NCBI RefSeq assembly: GCF_000504245.1
Contig: NZ_KI632509.1
Location: 371,723-435,722, forward strand
Length of the DNA stretch: 64,000 nt
Source of the DNA: Haloechinothrix halophila YIM 93223
GTDB taxonomy: Bacteria > Actinomycetota > Actinomycetes > Mycobacteriales > Pseudonocardiaceae
Reading direction: 5' to 3'
Positions 7,473 through 16,179 of the stretch are shown piece after piece (position 1 is the first letter of the stretch; each line of letters begins with the position of its first letter). The notes below the pieces were generated by a model. It did not search any database, had not been told where the DNA came from, and saw only the letters and a program-made list of their open reading frames with translations. Both the position numbers and the translations under genes were made by a program.

Positions 7473-8672
7473 TCAGCGCAGCTGATAGAGCGCACGCACC
7501 AGCTGGTTGACGTCGAAGTCGTTGCTGTAGTGCGCGAGCCCGATGCGTACCACGCCGCCGACCTCGGCGACGCCGAGCGAACCGAACAAGCCGTCCGTGC
7601 CGTCCGCCGTGAACGCGCAGATCCCCTGCGACGCCAGGTGGGCGGTGACCTCGGACGCCTTTCTGCCCCGCACGGTGAACGCCAGCGTTGGGATGCGGCG
7701 GATGGCGTCACCGATCACCGTGACGTGCGGCATCGCGCGCAGTTCGGCAAGCATCCTGTCGTGGAGTTCGCTGGTGTAGGCCTTGACCGAGCCCATCGAC
7801 GTCAGCAACCGGTTCCGCCGGGAGCCCTTCGCGGCGTCGTCCAGGTTGGCGAGGAAGTCGATCGACGCGACGAGTCCGGCCAGCATCGGATACGGGTGCG
7901 GGCCGAGCTCCAGCCGCTCCGGACCGACCGCCGAGGAGTCCAGCGCGACCGGACGAAGCTGGTCCAGCATGCCTGGGTCGCGGAAAACGAGCGCGCCGAC
8001 GGCGGGTCCGCCCCAAGTCAGCGCGGACAACGCGAGAACGTCCGCGCCGGAGGCCGTGATGTCGAGTGGGACGAACGGGGCGGCGTAGGTGGCGTCGACA
8101 AACACCATCGCACCGACACGTTTGGCGAACTCCGCCACCGTTGGCAGATCGGGCCGGGTGCCGATGGTGCCAGCGGCGGCCGTGATAGCGACGACCTTGG
8201 TGCGCGCGGAGACGAGTCGTTCGTACTGCCATGCGGGCAAATCGCAGGTCTCGATGTCGATCTCGCCCCAGCGCAGAGCGCCTCCGATGCGGCGCATGGC
8301 CTGCTGCCACGGGCGTTGGTTGGACACCTCGTCCAGCCGGGACACGATCGCTTCGTCGCCGAGGGTCCAGGTCTCGGCAACGACGTCGGCGAACCGTTTA
8401 GTCAGCACCGCGGCATTGGGGCCGAGCACCACGCCGTCTGGGTGGCCGCCGACGAGGTCGGCTACCGCTCGGCGAGCGGCGGCGACGATGCTTTCCGCGC
8501 GGTGCGATGCGGGAAACGCCGCGCCAGGGCCGGAGACCGGCGCACGCATGGCCGTGACGACAGCCGACGCGACCTGCTCAGGGACCAGCATCCCGGCCGC
8601 GCCGTCGAGGTGAATCCACCCGTCACCCAGTGCGGGGTACAGCCCGCGAATCCGAGCGATGTCGAACGGCAT
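7473..8672 (-). CDS. Class-V aminotransferase / cysteine desulfurase-like protein lacking the PLP lysine
   Basis: The 399-residue protein is a fold-type-I, class-V aminotransferase homologue in the position of M. tuberculosis Rv3778c. It keeps the Asp that contacts PLP (FVDATY, D193) and an NQRPW motif near residue 120. At the site where cysteine desulfurases have the Schiff-base lysine (SGHKLYGP in CsdA) it reads ALSALTWGGP, with Thr219 in the Lys position. It may therefore not form the usual internal aldimine, and 'cysteine desulfurase' should not be assumed. The start at 8672 is chosen from the family N-terminus (FDIARIRGLYPAL). It ends one base after, and converges with, the quinone oxidoreductase gene, and is divergent from bpa. 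Confidence 0.8.
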   Translation of the reverse strand: MPFDIARIRGLYPALGDGWIHLDGAAGMLVPEQVASAVVTAMRAPVSGPGAAFPASHRAESIVAAARRAVADLVGGHPDGVVLGPNAAVLTKRFADVVAETWTLGDEAIVSRLDEVSNQRPWQQAMRRIGGALRWGEIDIETCDLPAWQYERLVSARTKVVAITAAAGTIGTRPDLPTVAEFAKRVGAMVFVDATYAAPFVPLDITASGADVLALSALTWGGPAVGALVFRDPGMLDQLRPVALDSSAVGPERLELGPHPYPMLAGLVASIDFLANLDDAAKGSRRNRLLTSMGSVKAYTSELHDRMLAELRAMPHVTVIGDAIRRIPTLAFTVRGRKASEVTAHLASQGICAFTADGTDGLFGSLGVAEVGGVVRIGLAHYSNDFDVNQLVRALYQLR

Positions 8673-8815
8673 GATGACACCGTACGGACGTCTAGATAGC
8701 GCGAGTCTCCGGGTCGACCAATAGATGCAGCCATACGGAGGAGGGCCGACTACCCTCGGAATCAGGTACCGCGACGGCACGGAGGACACAACTCCGACAT
8801 ACCAGGATGGAGCAC

Positions 8816-9391
8816 ATGACCGAGGCGAACACCCCGGAGCCCGACCCGACGAACAGCGGCGACCAGGACCAGTCACATCACGTGGTCGTCGTCGGCCCTG
8901 ACGGCTCGCCGGTCGGCACCGCACGCATCCCGAACGACGCCGAGTCCGACGAGAAGAACGGCGTCGGCGACCTCGTCGAAGAACCGGCGAAGGTCATGCG
9001 TATCGGCACCATGATCAAGCAATTGCTCGAAGAAGTCAGGGCCGCGCCGCTCGACGACGCCAGCCGCAACCGCTTGCGGGAGATCCACGAGACGTCGATC
9101 AAGGAGCTTGAGCAGGCGCTCGCGCCCGAGCTGCAGGAGGAGATGGAGCGCCTCGTCGCGCCGTTCACGGCCGAGACCACACCGTCAGACGCCGAGCTGC
9201 GGATCGCGCAGGCACAGCTGGTCGGCTGGCTGGAGGGACTGTTCCACGGTATCCAGACGGCGCTGTTCGCCCAGCAGATGGCGGCACGGGCACAGCTAGA
9301 CCAGATGCGCAAGGGCCTTCCCCCTGGCAGCCACGGCATGCAGGCAGGCGAGCACCACCATGGGGTGACGGGCACGGGTCAGTACCTGTAG
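8816..9391 (+). CDS. bpa: Bacterial proteasome activator Bpa (PafE)
   Basis: The 191-residue protein matches Bpa/PafE, the ATP-independent ring that opens the 20S proteasome gate in actinobacteria. The central part (about residues 55-165) is the helical bundle (IKQLLEEVRAAPLDDASRNR; LREIHETSIKELEQALAPEL). The C-terminus is GTGQYL, the GQYL tail that docks into the proteasome alpha ring. An acidic, disordered N-terminus is usual. An in-frame ATG also exists at 8807, but AGGATGGAG lies properly before the ATG at 8816. The M. tuberculosis orthologue Rv3780 has the same neighbours. It implies a 20S proteasome elsewhere in the genome. Confidence 0.93.
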   Translation: MTEANTPEPDPTNSGDQDQSHHVVVVGPDGSPVGTARIPNDAESDEKNGVGDLVEEPAKVMRIGTMIKQLLEEVRAAPLDDASRNRLREIHETSIKELEQALAPELQEEMERLVAPFTAETTPSDAELRIAQAQLVGWLEGLFHGIQTALFAQQMAARAQLDQMRKGLPPGSHGMQAGEHHHGVTGTGQYL

Positions 9392-9401
9392 GACTCCGGC
9401 G

Positions 9402-9429
9402 GGCTGGCGGCGTCTGGGCGCCGCCAGCC
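9402..9429 (+). terminator. Terminator hairpin after bpa
   Basis: A perfect 11-bp stem (GGCTGGCGGCG at 9402-9412, complement at 9419-9429) with a 6-nt loop begins 10 bp past the bpa stop codon. It is a clear intrinsic-type hairpin without a long U-tract. Confidence 0.75.
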
Positions 9430-9732
9430 GTACCTGGTGTGGTGCCCAGTTGCACCGTCGGAGTGTGCCCGCCTGATAGTTGATCAGCCTCCCTCGCGAT
9501 GTTGCGCGAGAACGTCCGCTTTGACCGATTCTGCGAACAACACCGCGACGGGGCCTGATCAACGACGCGACGTTACGCCACCCGGCGTAACAGTTGTTCC
9601 TGCGCGGCCGTAACGGTGAGCAGCCTGGGCCGAACGGCCCCAGCAGGACTACGCCCCATGACGGGGTGTCCTTGACACGGTTCGTCAACGCTGCGTAACT
9701 GTCTCCCGGCTCAGTTCATGGGAGGGGAACGG
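9430..9732 (+). promoter_or_regulatory. Structured 5' region upstream of the lytic transglycosylase gene
   Basis: This ~300-bp stretch has no gene. It contains consecutive hairpins: GTTACGCC/GGCGTAAC (9572-9591), a CTGGGCCG/CGGCCCCAG hairpin (9625-9643) and a short CCCC/GGGG hairpin (9654-9666). A TTGACA at 9672-9677 and TAACTG at 9696-9701 with an 18-bp spacer form a candidate promoter just before the gene. If transcription starts further upstream the hairpins would be in the leader, a layout used by riboswitches controlling actinobacterial cell-wall hydrolases. I could not match it to the c-di-AMP riboswitch consensus. Confidence 0.35.
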
Positions 9733-11454
9733 TTGACGCCACGAAGCGAGCGGGAGCAACGTCGCTCCACCGTCACGACGCTGGCATGTGTGTGCGGACT
9801 GGCCGCGACGTCACTCGCGGCAGGCACGCAACCGCACGACGCGGCGGCAGTCCCGCTCGCGCTTCCCGGTTTCGCCGCGCATCCGTCGTCGCCGCAGCGT
9901 TACCCGCTGCCCACCGACAGCCAGGACGACGAACCCGCCGACATCAAGACGTCCAGCATCGGCGCGCGGCTCGCCCGGCTCGTCCCACACACGGCGAGCG
10001 ATGCCCAGCCATCGCACGACATCGTGCTCGACAACGGCACGATTCCGCAGCATGTCCTCGACGCGTATCGACAAGCCGCAGGCACGCTGAGCAGGCGCGA
10101 TGCGACATGCCAGCTGCACTGGTCGGTACTCGCGGGCATCGGGCGCATCGAGTCAGGGCATGCGCGCGGCGGCGCGCTGCTCAGCGACGGGCGCACGGCG
10201 AGTCCCATCCTGGGCCCGCGACTCGACGGTTCGCTCGCGGGCACGGCGACGATCCACGACAGCACCGGCGGCCAGTTCGACGGCGACACGGTGTGGGAGC
10301 GCGCCGTCGGGCCGATGCAGTTCCTGCCGTCGACGTGGTTGCAGTACGGGCAGGATGGCAACGGCGACGGTGTGCGCGACCCACACAACATCTACGACGC
10401 CACGCTCGGATCGGCGGTCTACCTGTGCGCAGGAGCGCGCGATCTTTCCGATGCGTCGCAACTGAATCAAGCGCTGTTCAGTTACAACCCGTCACTGGAT
10501 TACGTCCGCGCCGTGCTGGCCTGGGCCGACCACTACGCCGGTCTCGGGCCACGGCCCGGCACCGGCCGCCAGGTTACACACACGCTCGCGGCGTCGCGCG
10601 GTCCTGACGAGGCAACGAAGCCCGGCAAGCCAAAGCAGCAGCCTGGCAAGGAACCGGCGCAGGAGCAGCCGCCGAAGCAGGACTCGAAGACGCCGGAGAA
10701 CCCCGACACAGGTTCGGACGCCGACCACGACAACGGGGAGCGCGCGGGCGACACCGACGACTCGTCGACACCAAACACCAACGAGGACACGAAAACCCCA
10801 GGCCCGACTGACGACTCGCAGTCAGAGCCGAACGATGACGCGAGCACGGAAAGCCCGGAGCGCCCAGCGCCTACCAAGCCGTCGGAACCAAGCGAGCCGC
10901 CGGAGCCAGCAGAACCGACCGAGCCCTCGGAACCTTCCGAACCAACGGAACCCTCAGAGCCAGCGGAGCCTTCGGAACCGACAGAGCCGTCAGAGCCAGC
11001 CGAGCCAACCGACCCGTCAGAGCCAACCGAGCCAACGGAACCTGCGGAACCAGCAGAACCCTCGGAGCCCTCGGAGCCCTCGGAGCCAGCGGAACCCGGC
11101 GAGACCGACGACCCGTCGTGCGAACAGCCGGACAACACCGATGACGCTGGCGAAGGCACCGATTCCGAAGACCGCGACAACGACACCGCTGAGGACTCCG
11201 AACGCCCGGCTGAGGACTCGAAACGCCCGGCCGACCGTGAAGACTCCGACCGCCCGGATGACAGTGAGGACGGGACGCAGCCGGACGACGGCACGTCCTG
11301 CGAACAGCCGGACGACAGCGACGAGAACACCGACCGCAGCGGCGACAGCAGCGCCGATGATGACAACGGCGGCGACCGCACGGATGCCGGAGGCGATACC
11401 GGGCCGGACGAGCCCAGCGGCACAACCGAACCGACCCAGGCGACCAAGCCGTAA
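9733..11454 (+). CDS. Secreted lytic transglycosylase with long Glu/Pro/Ser/Thr repeat tail
   Basis: The 573-residue exported protein should cleave peptidoglycan glycan strands. A hydrophobic segment at about residues 15-31 is the export signal. The lytic transglycosylase domain spans about 104-285, with catalytic Glu near 140 (GIGRIESGHARGG) and the motifs AVGPMQFLPSTW and DPHNIYDATLGSAVYLC, which place it with MltB/SLT-like actinobacterial enzymes. The last ~280 residues are disordered, including about 70 residues of EPSEP/EPTEP-type repeats and a Cys-containing acidic end; this tail may span the wall. The TTG at 9733 is preferred because GGAGGGG lies 5-6 bases before it; an ATG at 9718 overlaps that site. 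Confidence 0.85.
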   Translation: MTPRSEREQRRSTVTTLACVCGLAATSLAAGTQPHDAAAVPLALPGFAAHPSSPQRYPLPTDSQDDEPADIKTSSIGARLARLVPHTASDAQPSHDIVLDNGTIPQHVLDAYRQAAGTLSRRDATCQLHWSVLAGIGRIESGHARGGALLSDGRTASPILGPRLDGSLAGTATIHDSTGGQFDGDTVWERAVGPMQFLPSTWLQYGQDGNGDGVRDPHNIYDATLGSAVYLCAGARDLSDASQLNQALFSYNPSLDYVRAVLAWADHYAGLGPRPGTGRQVTHTLAASRGPDEATKPGKPKQQPGKEPAQEQPPKQDSKTPENPDTGSDADHDNGERAGDTDDSSTPNTNEDTKTPGPTDDSQSEPNDDASTESPERPAPTKPSEPSEPPEPAEPTEPSEPSEPTEPSEPAEPSEPTEPSEPAEPTDPSEPTEPTEPAEPAEPSEPSEPSEPAEPGETDDPSCEQPDNTDDAGEGTDSEDRDNDTAEDSERPAEDSKRPADREDSDRPDDSEDGTQPDDGTSCEQPDDSDENTDRSGDSSADDDNGGDRTDAGGDTGPDEPSGTTEPTQATKP

Positions 11455-11476
11455 GCCCGGCCCGGCCGAACCGTCG

Positions 11477-13219
11477 TCAGTGCAGCCGAGGTGAGTACCC
11501 GCCCCGGTTGTACGCCAGCCGCGCGATGGAGTGCATCTGCTCGTCGTCGTTGCGCTCGACCAGCCGCAGCTGCGTGCCGACCCGGTGTGCCGCGCGGTCG
11601 CAGAACGACGACGCGATGTAGCGCTCCTGCCCGGACGCCTCGACGCCTTGGTCCTCGAACAGCGCCGTGGTGCGCGAGATCGTCGCGACCTGGGCGTAGA
11701 TGTCGCACGCGGCGTCCGCGATCCGCTTCTGCTGCCGCTGCCGGAACTGGACGTCCTTGCCGTGTGTGCGCAACAACGTCTCCACCGCGCCGCGTAGCTG
11801 CTTCGTCTGGTTGGCCACCGCGTCGGCTTGCTTCTCCAGTTTCGGGTGCGCCGTCTCCAGCGACGCAGGGCGTAGGCGACGACTCACCCGGCCGCGCACG
11901 AACTCCGCCAACGTCCCGATCGACCCGATCGGATCGGACAGGTTGATCGACCGCAACTCCTCGAACTCGCCCGCGACGGTCTTCATGCCGGACAGCGCGA
12001 TGAACGCACGCAGCACGTCGTTGGCGCCCTCGAAGATCGGGAAGATCCTGGTGTCGCGCAACGTCTTCGAGATCGACGAGTCCGCCATGTACGCCTCGCC
12101 ACCCATCAGCTGGAACACCCGGTTGACGGCGTACCAGTTGAACTCCGTCGCGGCGACCTTCGACATCGCGGACTCCACCGAGTAGTCGGGCACGCCAGCG
12201 TCGACCAGTCCAGTGGTGAGGTACGCAAGCGATTCCAGGCCGTACAGGTACGAGACCATCCAGCCGACCTTGTCCTCGACCAACTCGAAGTCAGCCAGTG
12301 GCATGCCGAACTGCTCGCGCCGCGTCGTGTGCTCGATGGCCTGCTTGATCAGCGCCTTCGTGCCACCGACGACGCCGGTGCCCAGCGACATCCTGCCGTT
12401 GTTCAACGTCGACATCGCGATGCGGAAGCCGTCGCCAGGCTCACCGAGGACGTTCTCCTTCGGCACCCGCACGTTGTTGAACGTCAGCTTGCGCAGGTCG
12501 TTGCCGAGCAGGCCGAGGGTGTCGAACCGGTGCGGGGCCTCGAAGCCGTCCATGCCCTTCTCGACGATCAGCGCGACATGACCGTTTTCGCAGCGCGCGA
12601 ACACGCAGACGACGTCCTTCGAGCCGTTGCCGATCCAGCGCTTCTCGCCGTTGAGCAGGAACGACCCGTCCGCCTGTCGCTCGGCATACGTCTCGACGTG
12701 GTAGGCGTCCGATCCAGCATTCGGCTCGGTAAGGCCGAACGCGGCGAGCTTGCGTCCGGCGGCGAGATCCGGCAGGAACCGGGCTTTCTGCTCTTCGGTG
12801 CCGAACATGTGGATCGGCTTCATCCCGATGGACTGGTGCACGCCCATCACGACCGACAGCGTCGCGTCGTAGCCGCCGAACTCCTCCATCACCCGGCAGT
12901 AGCCGGTCTGCGACAGGCCTTGGCCGCCGTACTCGGGCGACACGTACAGCCCGAGCAGGCCGCGCTCGCCGAGCCCCTTGATGATGTGGTCGCCGACCCA
13001 GCGTTCCTGCTCGACCAACGCGGGATCGTAGGCCTCGTCCAGGAACTCGTGCGCCGAGTCGATCAGCCCATGGACTTTCCGCGACTCGTCGCGCCCCAGC
13101 CTCGGGAACGGGAAGACCAGCTCGTCCGGCAGCTCACCGGCGAACATCGACTTCGCGAACGACGAGACCGGCTCGTCCCGTTCAGTGGTCGTCCGGTGGT
13201 TCGTGGTGTCGTCGCTCAT
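11477..13219 (-). CDS. Acyl-CoA dehydrogenase, VLCAD/ACAD9-like
   Basis: The 580-residue flavoprotein should carry out the first oxidation step of fatty-acid beta-oxidation. The core domain (about residues 45-410) has FGLTEPNAGSD, the FAD/substrate motif, near 161-171. The catalytic Glu is in FPIFEGANDVLRAF (E397), the position used by very-long-chain and ACAD9-type enzymes. An additional C-terminal helical region (about 440-580) is also characteristic of that group, which is longer than the usual 380-residue acyl-CoA dehydrogenases. The ATG at 13219 has a weak GGGG site before it. It stands as a single gene, converging with the transglycosylase gene 22 bp away. Confidence 0.9.
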   Translation of the reverse strand: MSDDTTNHRTTTERDEPVSSFAKSMFAGELPDELVFPFPRLGRDESRKVHGLIDSAHEFLDEAYDPALVEQERWVGDHIIKGLGERGLLGLYVSPEYGGQGLSQTGYCRVMEEFGGYDATLSVVMGVHQSIGMKPIHMFGTEEQKARFLPDLAAGRKLAAFGLTEPNAGSDAYHVETYAERQADGSFLLNGEKRWIGNGSKDVVCVFARCENGHVALIVEKGMDGFEAPHRFDTLGLLGNDLRKLTFNNVRVPKENVLGEPGDGFRIAMSTLNNGRMSLGTGVVGGTKALIKQAIEHTTRREQFGMPLADFELVEDKVGWMVSYLYGLESLAYLTTGLVDAGVPDYSVESAMSKVAATEFNWYAVNRVFQLMGGEAYMADSSISKTLRDTRIFPIFEGANDVLRAFIALSGMKTVAGEFEELRSINLSDPIGSIGTLAEFVRGRVSRRLRPASLETAHPKLEKQADAVANQTKQLRGAVETLLRTHGKDVQFRQRQQKRIADAACDIYAQVATISRTTALFEDQGVEASGQERYIASSFCDRAAHRVGTQLRLVERNDDEQMHSIARLAYNRGGYSPRLH

Positions 13220-13298
13220 GCCCCGATCATGGCTGAACTGAGCGAATCACGCCCGTCAGCGGCGCGCCGGGAGCGGAAATGACCATTCGGCGATGGTC

Positions 13299-13346
13299 GA
13301 TCTTGATGCTGTTTGGCGATCCGGATCGCCAAACAGCATCAAGATC
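13299..13346. repeat. 48-bp perfect palindrome, copy 1 of an intergenic repeat family
   Basis: Two 24-bp arms with no loop form a perfect palindrome, from GATCTTGATGC at 13299 to GCATCAAGATC at 13346, with GATCCGGATC at the centre. It lies in the 156-bp gap between the acyl-CoA dehydrogenase start and the pyruvyl-transferase stop. A related 48-bp element lies at 19272-19319. The low GC of the arms stands out. No transposase gene is present. Confidence 0.85.
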
Positions 13347-13375
13347 CAAAGCATGGGAGCGGGTGGTAGCGCCTC

Positions 13376-14539
13376 TCACACCGCGTAGACCGCCTCCGCC
13401 AGTTGGCGCTTGCGCTTGCGATAGCCGTCCAGCGTCTCCGCGTCGAAGCCACCCCTGCCGGGCCGGGCGGGAAGCTCGCCGAAGTCGGACAGCAACGTCC
13501 AGCTCGAGCCGAGGTCGAGCAGCGCACGGTGCTTCGTCGTGTAGTAGTCCTCGCTGATCGGCACGGCGACACCGGACGCCCCAGCGGCGGCAGCGGCCAG
13601 ATGCAGGTGAAACCGCGTCGACACCCAGGTCTGCGCGGACGTCACCGGCAGGCCGTTGTCCCACAACTCCGCGAACGAGTAGAACCGCGCGCCGGGCAGT
13701 TCCTGGTTGATCAGCCCCACGATCCGGTTGTCGACACGCGGGATGCCCTCGACGAAACACACCGTCTCCGGTCGCACTCGCCACACGCGCAACAGCGACA
13801 GCACCGCGCCCGCGAGCGCGCCGGGACCGGAGTCGTTGCGGTCGGACTGCACACACACCATCACCTCGGGCGGCGCCTGGTCCGGCCACACGTCCTCCGG
13901 CGCGACGGTGGGCTGCTGCGCGATGGTGAGGAACGCGTCGTCCAGGCCGGGCTCGATGCCGAGGACGTCGGCTGACTCGGCGTCCCTGACGTCAACGACG
14001 TCGAACCGGTCGGTGAGCGAGCGCAGCAGCGGCGTCGCGTCATCCGGGGCCGGGACGAGTCCCTGGCCGGTCATCGCGGTACGGGCACCGGTCGTTCGCG
14101 CGACTGCCGCCGCCCCGCCGAGTAGACCGAAGTGGTGCGGCCAGATGCCGTTCACGTACCCGCCGCCGAGCACGTGGAAGACATCGACGCGGTGCAGCAG
14201 TGCGATGCCGTGCAGCCGTGCGGGCGCCATTCCGGGGTCAGCGACCGCCCGCTGCACCCACGCCGCGACCTCCCACGGGTCGTGCGAGTCCAGCTCTCGG
14301 GTGGCGTCGCCGCACAGCCGCCACAGCGTGTCGACGAACCGCACCTGTGGATGCGTCTTTCCGTGCAGCAGCTGCGCGGGGCCGGGCGAGTGGGTGTCAA
14401 CCCAGACCTCGGCGTCCGGCGCGACCTCGGCGAGATAGCGCAGCCAGCCGTCGGCGATCAACTCGTCGCCGTAGTTGGGAAACCCGGCTGGGGTGATCAG
14501 GTAGTAGACACGGTCTTGCGGAGCATCCCAGGGCGCCAT
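13376..14539 (-). CDS. Polysaccharide pyruvyl transferase family protein
   Basis: The 387-residue protein resembles the polysaccharide pyruvyl transferase family, whose members transfer pyruvate from phosphoenolpyruvate to a sugar, forming a ketal. Family-like features are the N-terminal NYGDELIADGWLRYL, the central HVLGGGYVNGIWPHH and the AMTGQGLVPAP segment, followed in the second half by DAFLTI and RFHLHLAAAAAGASGVAVP. The gene ends beside the palindromic repeat and lies 9 bp downstream of the PseG-like gene on the same strand, so the two are probably one operon. It suggests pyruvylation of a wall or surface polysaccharide. Acceptor identity is unknown. Confidence 0.8.
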   Translation of the reverse strand: MAPWDAPQDRVYYLITPAGFPNYGDELIADGWLRYLAEVAPDAEVWVDTHSPGPAQLLHGKTHPQVRFVDTLWRLCGDATRELDSHDPWEVAAWVQRAVADPGMAPARLHGIALLHRVDVFHVLGGGYVNGIWPHHFGLLGGAAAVARTTGARTAMTGQGLVPAPDDATPLLRSLTDRFDVVDVRDAESADVLGIEPGLDDAFLTIAQQPTVAPEDVWPDQAPPEVMVCVQSDRNDSGPGALAGAVLSLLRVWRVRPETVCFVEGIPRVDNRIVGLINQELPGARFYSFAELWDNGLPVTSAQTWVSTRFHLHLAAAAAGASGVAVPISEDYYTTKHRALLDLGSSWTLLSDFGELPARPGRGGFDAETLDGYRKRKRQLAEAVYAV

Positions 14540-14548
14540 GCCGACATC

Positions 14549-15751
14549 CTAGGGCGCATCCTCCGTCAATGACGGGGACGAATCGGGCGACTTCGCGAGC
14601 GGCTCGGCGATGTCCGCAGGGTCTTCGCTTGCCGCGGCGTCCTCGCTCGCGGCAGCGAGGTCCGCGGCCTCCGCGGGGGCTTCGCTCACCGCGGCGGGAG
14701 CCTCGCGCGCCTTCGCACGCTCTGCCGCGGCCGCTTCCGCCTGCTCGCGCACCTCAGCTAGCCGCTCGCTGATCGCGTCGAGCACCCGCGCCCTGCCCTC
14801 GCCGTCGACGGCATCGGCCGCACGGTCGCCGTAACCCGCGCGCAGCTCGGCGTCCGCGAGCAACCGCCGCAGCTCACCGACCGCGTCGGAGCCGTCCGCC
14901 GCTAGGTCCTCCGCCGTACCGAGGCCAGCCGCGACGCCGAGGTCGACCGCCGCCTCGTAGTTCATCGCCTGGTTGTCCACCAGCCGCACCAGCGCGGTGG
15001 GCACCCCGATGCAGCACAGCTCAGTCAGCGTCACGCCTGCCGCGCTGATCACCAGATCCGCGCCCGCGAGCAGCTCGGGCAGCCCGCCGTGCGGTGTCGT
15101 CAGGTCGAACCGCTGCCCTGTGCCCTCGGTGGGAATGTCCGGATCGCCGTGCGCGAGGACGTCGGCGTGGAACGGCTGCTCGGTGTCGCGCAGCGCGGTC
15201 AGCAGCGCCGTCACGGTGTCCCGCCACACCGACCCGCCACCGAGCACGACGACGACGCGGGGCGGGTCGCCATCCGGCGGCGTCGCGCTCCTGCTTTCGC
15301 GCGCGTCGCGCACGGCCTGGCGCACTGGCGCGTAGCGGGACCCGGTGAGCACCGTCGGCGAGTCGTCGTCCGGACGTTCCTGCGGCCGCAGTCCGGTGTC
15401 GACGACGATGTCCGCCGACCTGCGCCCGAACGTGCCGCCTTCGAGCGAAACGAGCAGCGCGCCAGCCGCGTTGATCGGATCACGTAGCTCGTCGAGGTCG
15501 TGGTGGTCGACAAGCACGGCGTCCGATTCGGCGGCGAGCACACCCAGCGCGGCGGGACCGTCGGCTGCGGGCACCCGCTTGACGCCGAGCTCGTCCAGCC
15601 TGTCGGCCAGCCAGTCCGCGCCTTCGACGGTGCCGGAATGGGTGACCTGCCAGCCCCGCGCCGTCGCCTCCTCCGCGAACGCGACAGCCCGGCCCACGTG
15701 GCCGATTCCCATGGCGCCCGACGCATCGGACCGCAGCAGCAGCCGCGTCAC
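14549..15751 (-). CDS. PseG/SpsG-like nucleotide-sugar hydrolase or transferase with Ala/Glu-rich tail
   Basis: The 400-residue product resembles PseG, a GT-B-fold hydrolase of UDP-sugars in nonulosonate synthesis. The N-terminal RSDASGAMGIGHVGRAVAFA matches the PseG opening, and the C-terminal half has VVLGGGSVWRDT and ISAAGVTLTELCCIGVPTALV. From about residue 335 on, the protein becomes an Ala/Glu/Ser-rich low-complexity tail that PseG proteins lack. The GTG start follows AAGGAGG with ideal spacing. No other nonulosonate genes (pseB, pseC, pseI) are seen, so the reaction could differ from PseG; some relatives are modifying glycosyltransferases. It is likely co-transcribed with the pyruvyl-transferase gene. 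Confidence 0.72.
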   Translation of the reverse strand: MTRLLLRSDASGAMGIGHVGRAVAFAEEATARGWQVTHSGTVEGADWLADRLDELGVKRVPAADGPAALGVLAAESDAVLVDHHDLDELRDPINAAGALLVSLEGGTFGRRSADIVVDTGLRPQERPDDDSPTVLTGSRYAPVRQAVRDARESRSATPPDGDPPRVVVVLGGGSVWRDTVTALLTALRDTEQPFHADVLAHGDPDIPTEGTGQRFDLTTPHGGLPELLAGADLVISAAGVTLTELCCIGVPTALVRLVDNQAMNYEAAVDLGVAAGLGTAEDLAADGSDAVGELRRLLADAELRAGYGDRAADAVDGEGRARVLDAISERLAEVREQAEAAAAERAKAREAPAAVSEAPAEAADLAAASEDAAASEDPADIAEPLAKSPDSSPSLTEDAP

Positions 15752-15909
15752 GGCCGCACCTCCTTCTGTTCGACGTTCGCGTTCAGCGCGACGAGATCGG
15801 GGCGTGCGCCGACGTCGTCGAGCGGACCACGGACGACGTCGGCGCCGTATTCACGCGCGTCCTCGGCGACCGGAGCACCACCCATGGGGACATGATGTCC
15901 GACTGACAT
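15748..15909 (-). CDS. Short open frame, possibly a remnant, overlapping the PseG-like gene
   Basis: A 53-residue frame starting MSVGHHVPMGGAP and ending NVEQKEVRP overlaps the GTG start of the PseG-like gene by 4 bp, and its last codons contain that gene's ribosome site. Its second half has the G/C-ending codon bias of genuine genes (for example DVVRGPLDDVGARPDL), while its first half and the region upstream do not. It may be a small translated leader, or the 3' remnant of a longer gene whose 5' part has been lost. No family is recognised. Confidence 0.3.
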   Translation of the reverse strand: MSVGHHVPMGGAPVAEDAREYGADVVRGPLDDVGARPDLVALNANVEQKEVRP

Positions 15910-16179
15910 GACGCGGGACACGGGAGGGCGACGATGAGTGAGTCGCACGGTCGGCTACCAGCGAAGCTGTGTCCGAACGCCGCCACCAAATCGGACGACT
16001 ACCCCACAGTGCGCATGCAAGGCGGAACTCAGATTCCGCCAATCAAAACGAATACGTGCGCATGGTAAGCGTCCACATCAGCTATCGCACGTCACGCTGC
16101 CGCCTGCCATGAAGGTCCCGGCGGCGGGCCGGTACCCTCATGGCTCGTGCAGCAAACAAGCACGACGGAGCCGCCCGTC

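Noticed and set aside
10533-11708. 391-residue minus-strand frame opposite the transglycosylase tail
   Set aside because: It is the antisense of the EPSEP repeats (GSVGSEGSEG) and has no ribosome site. The plus-strand gene has the catalytic motifs.
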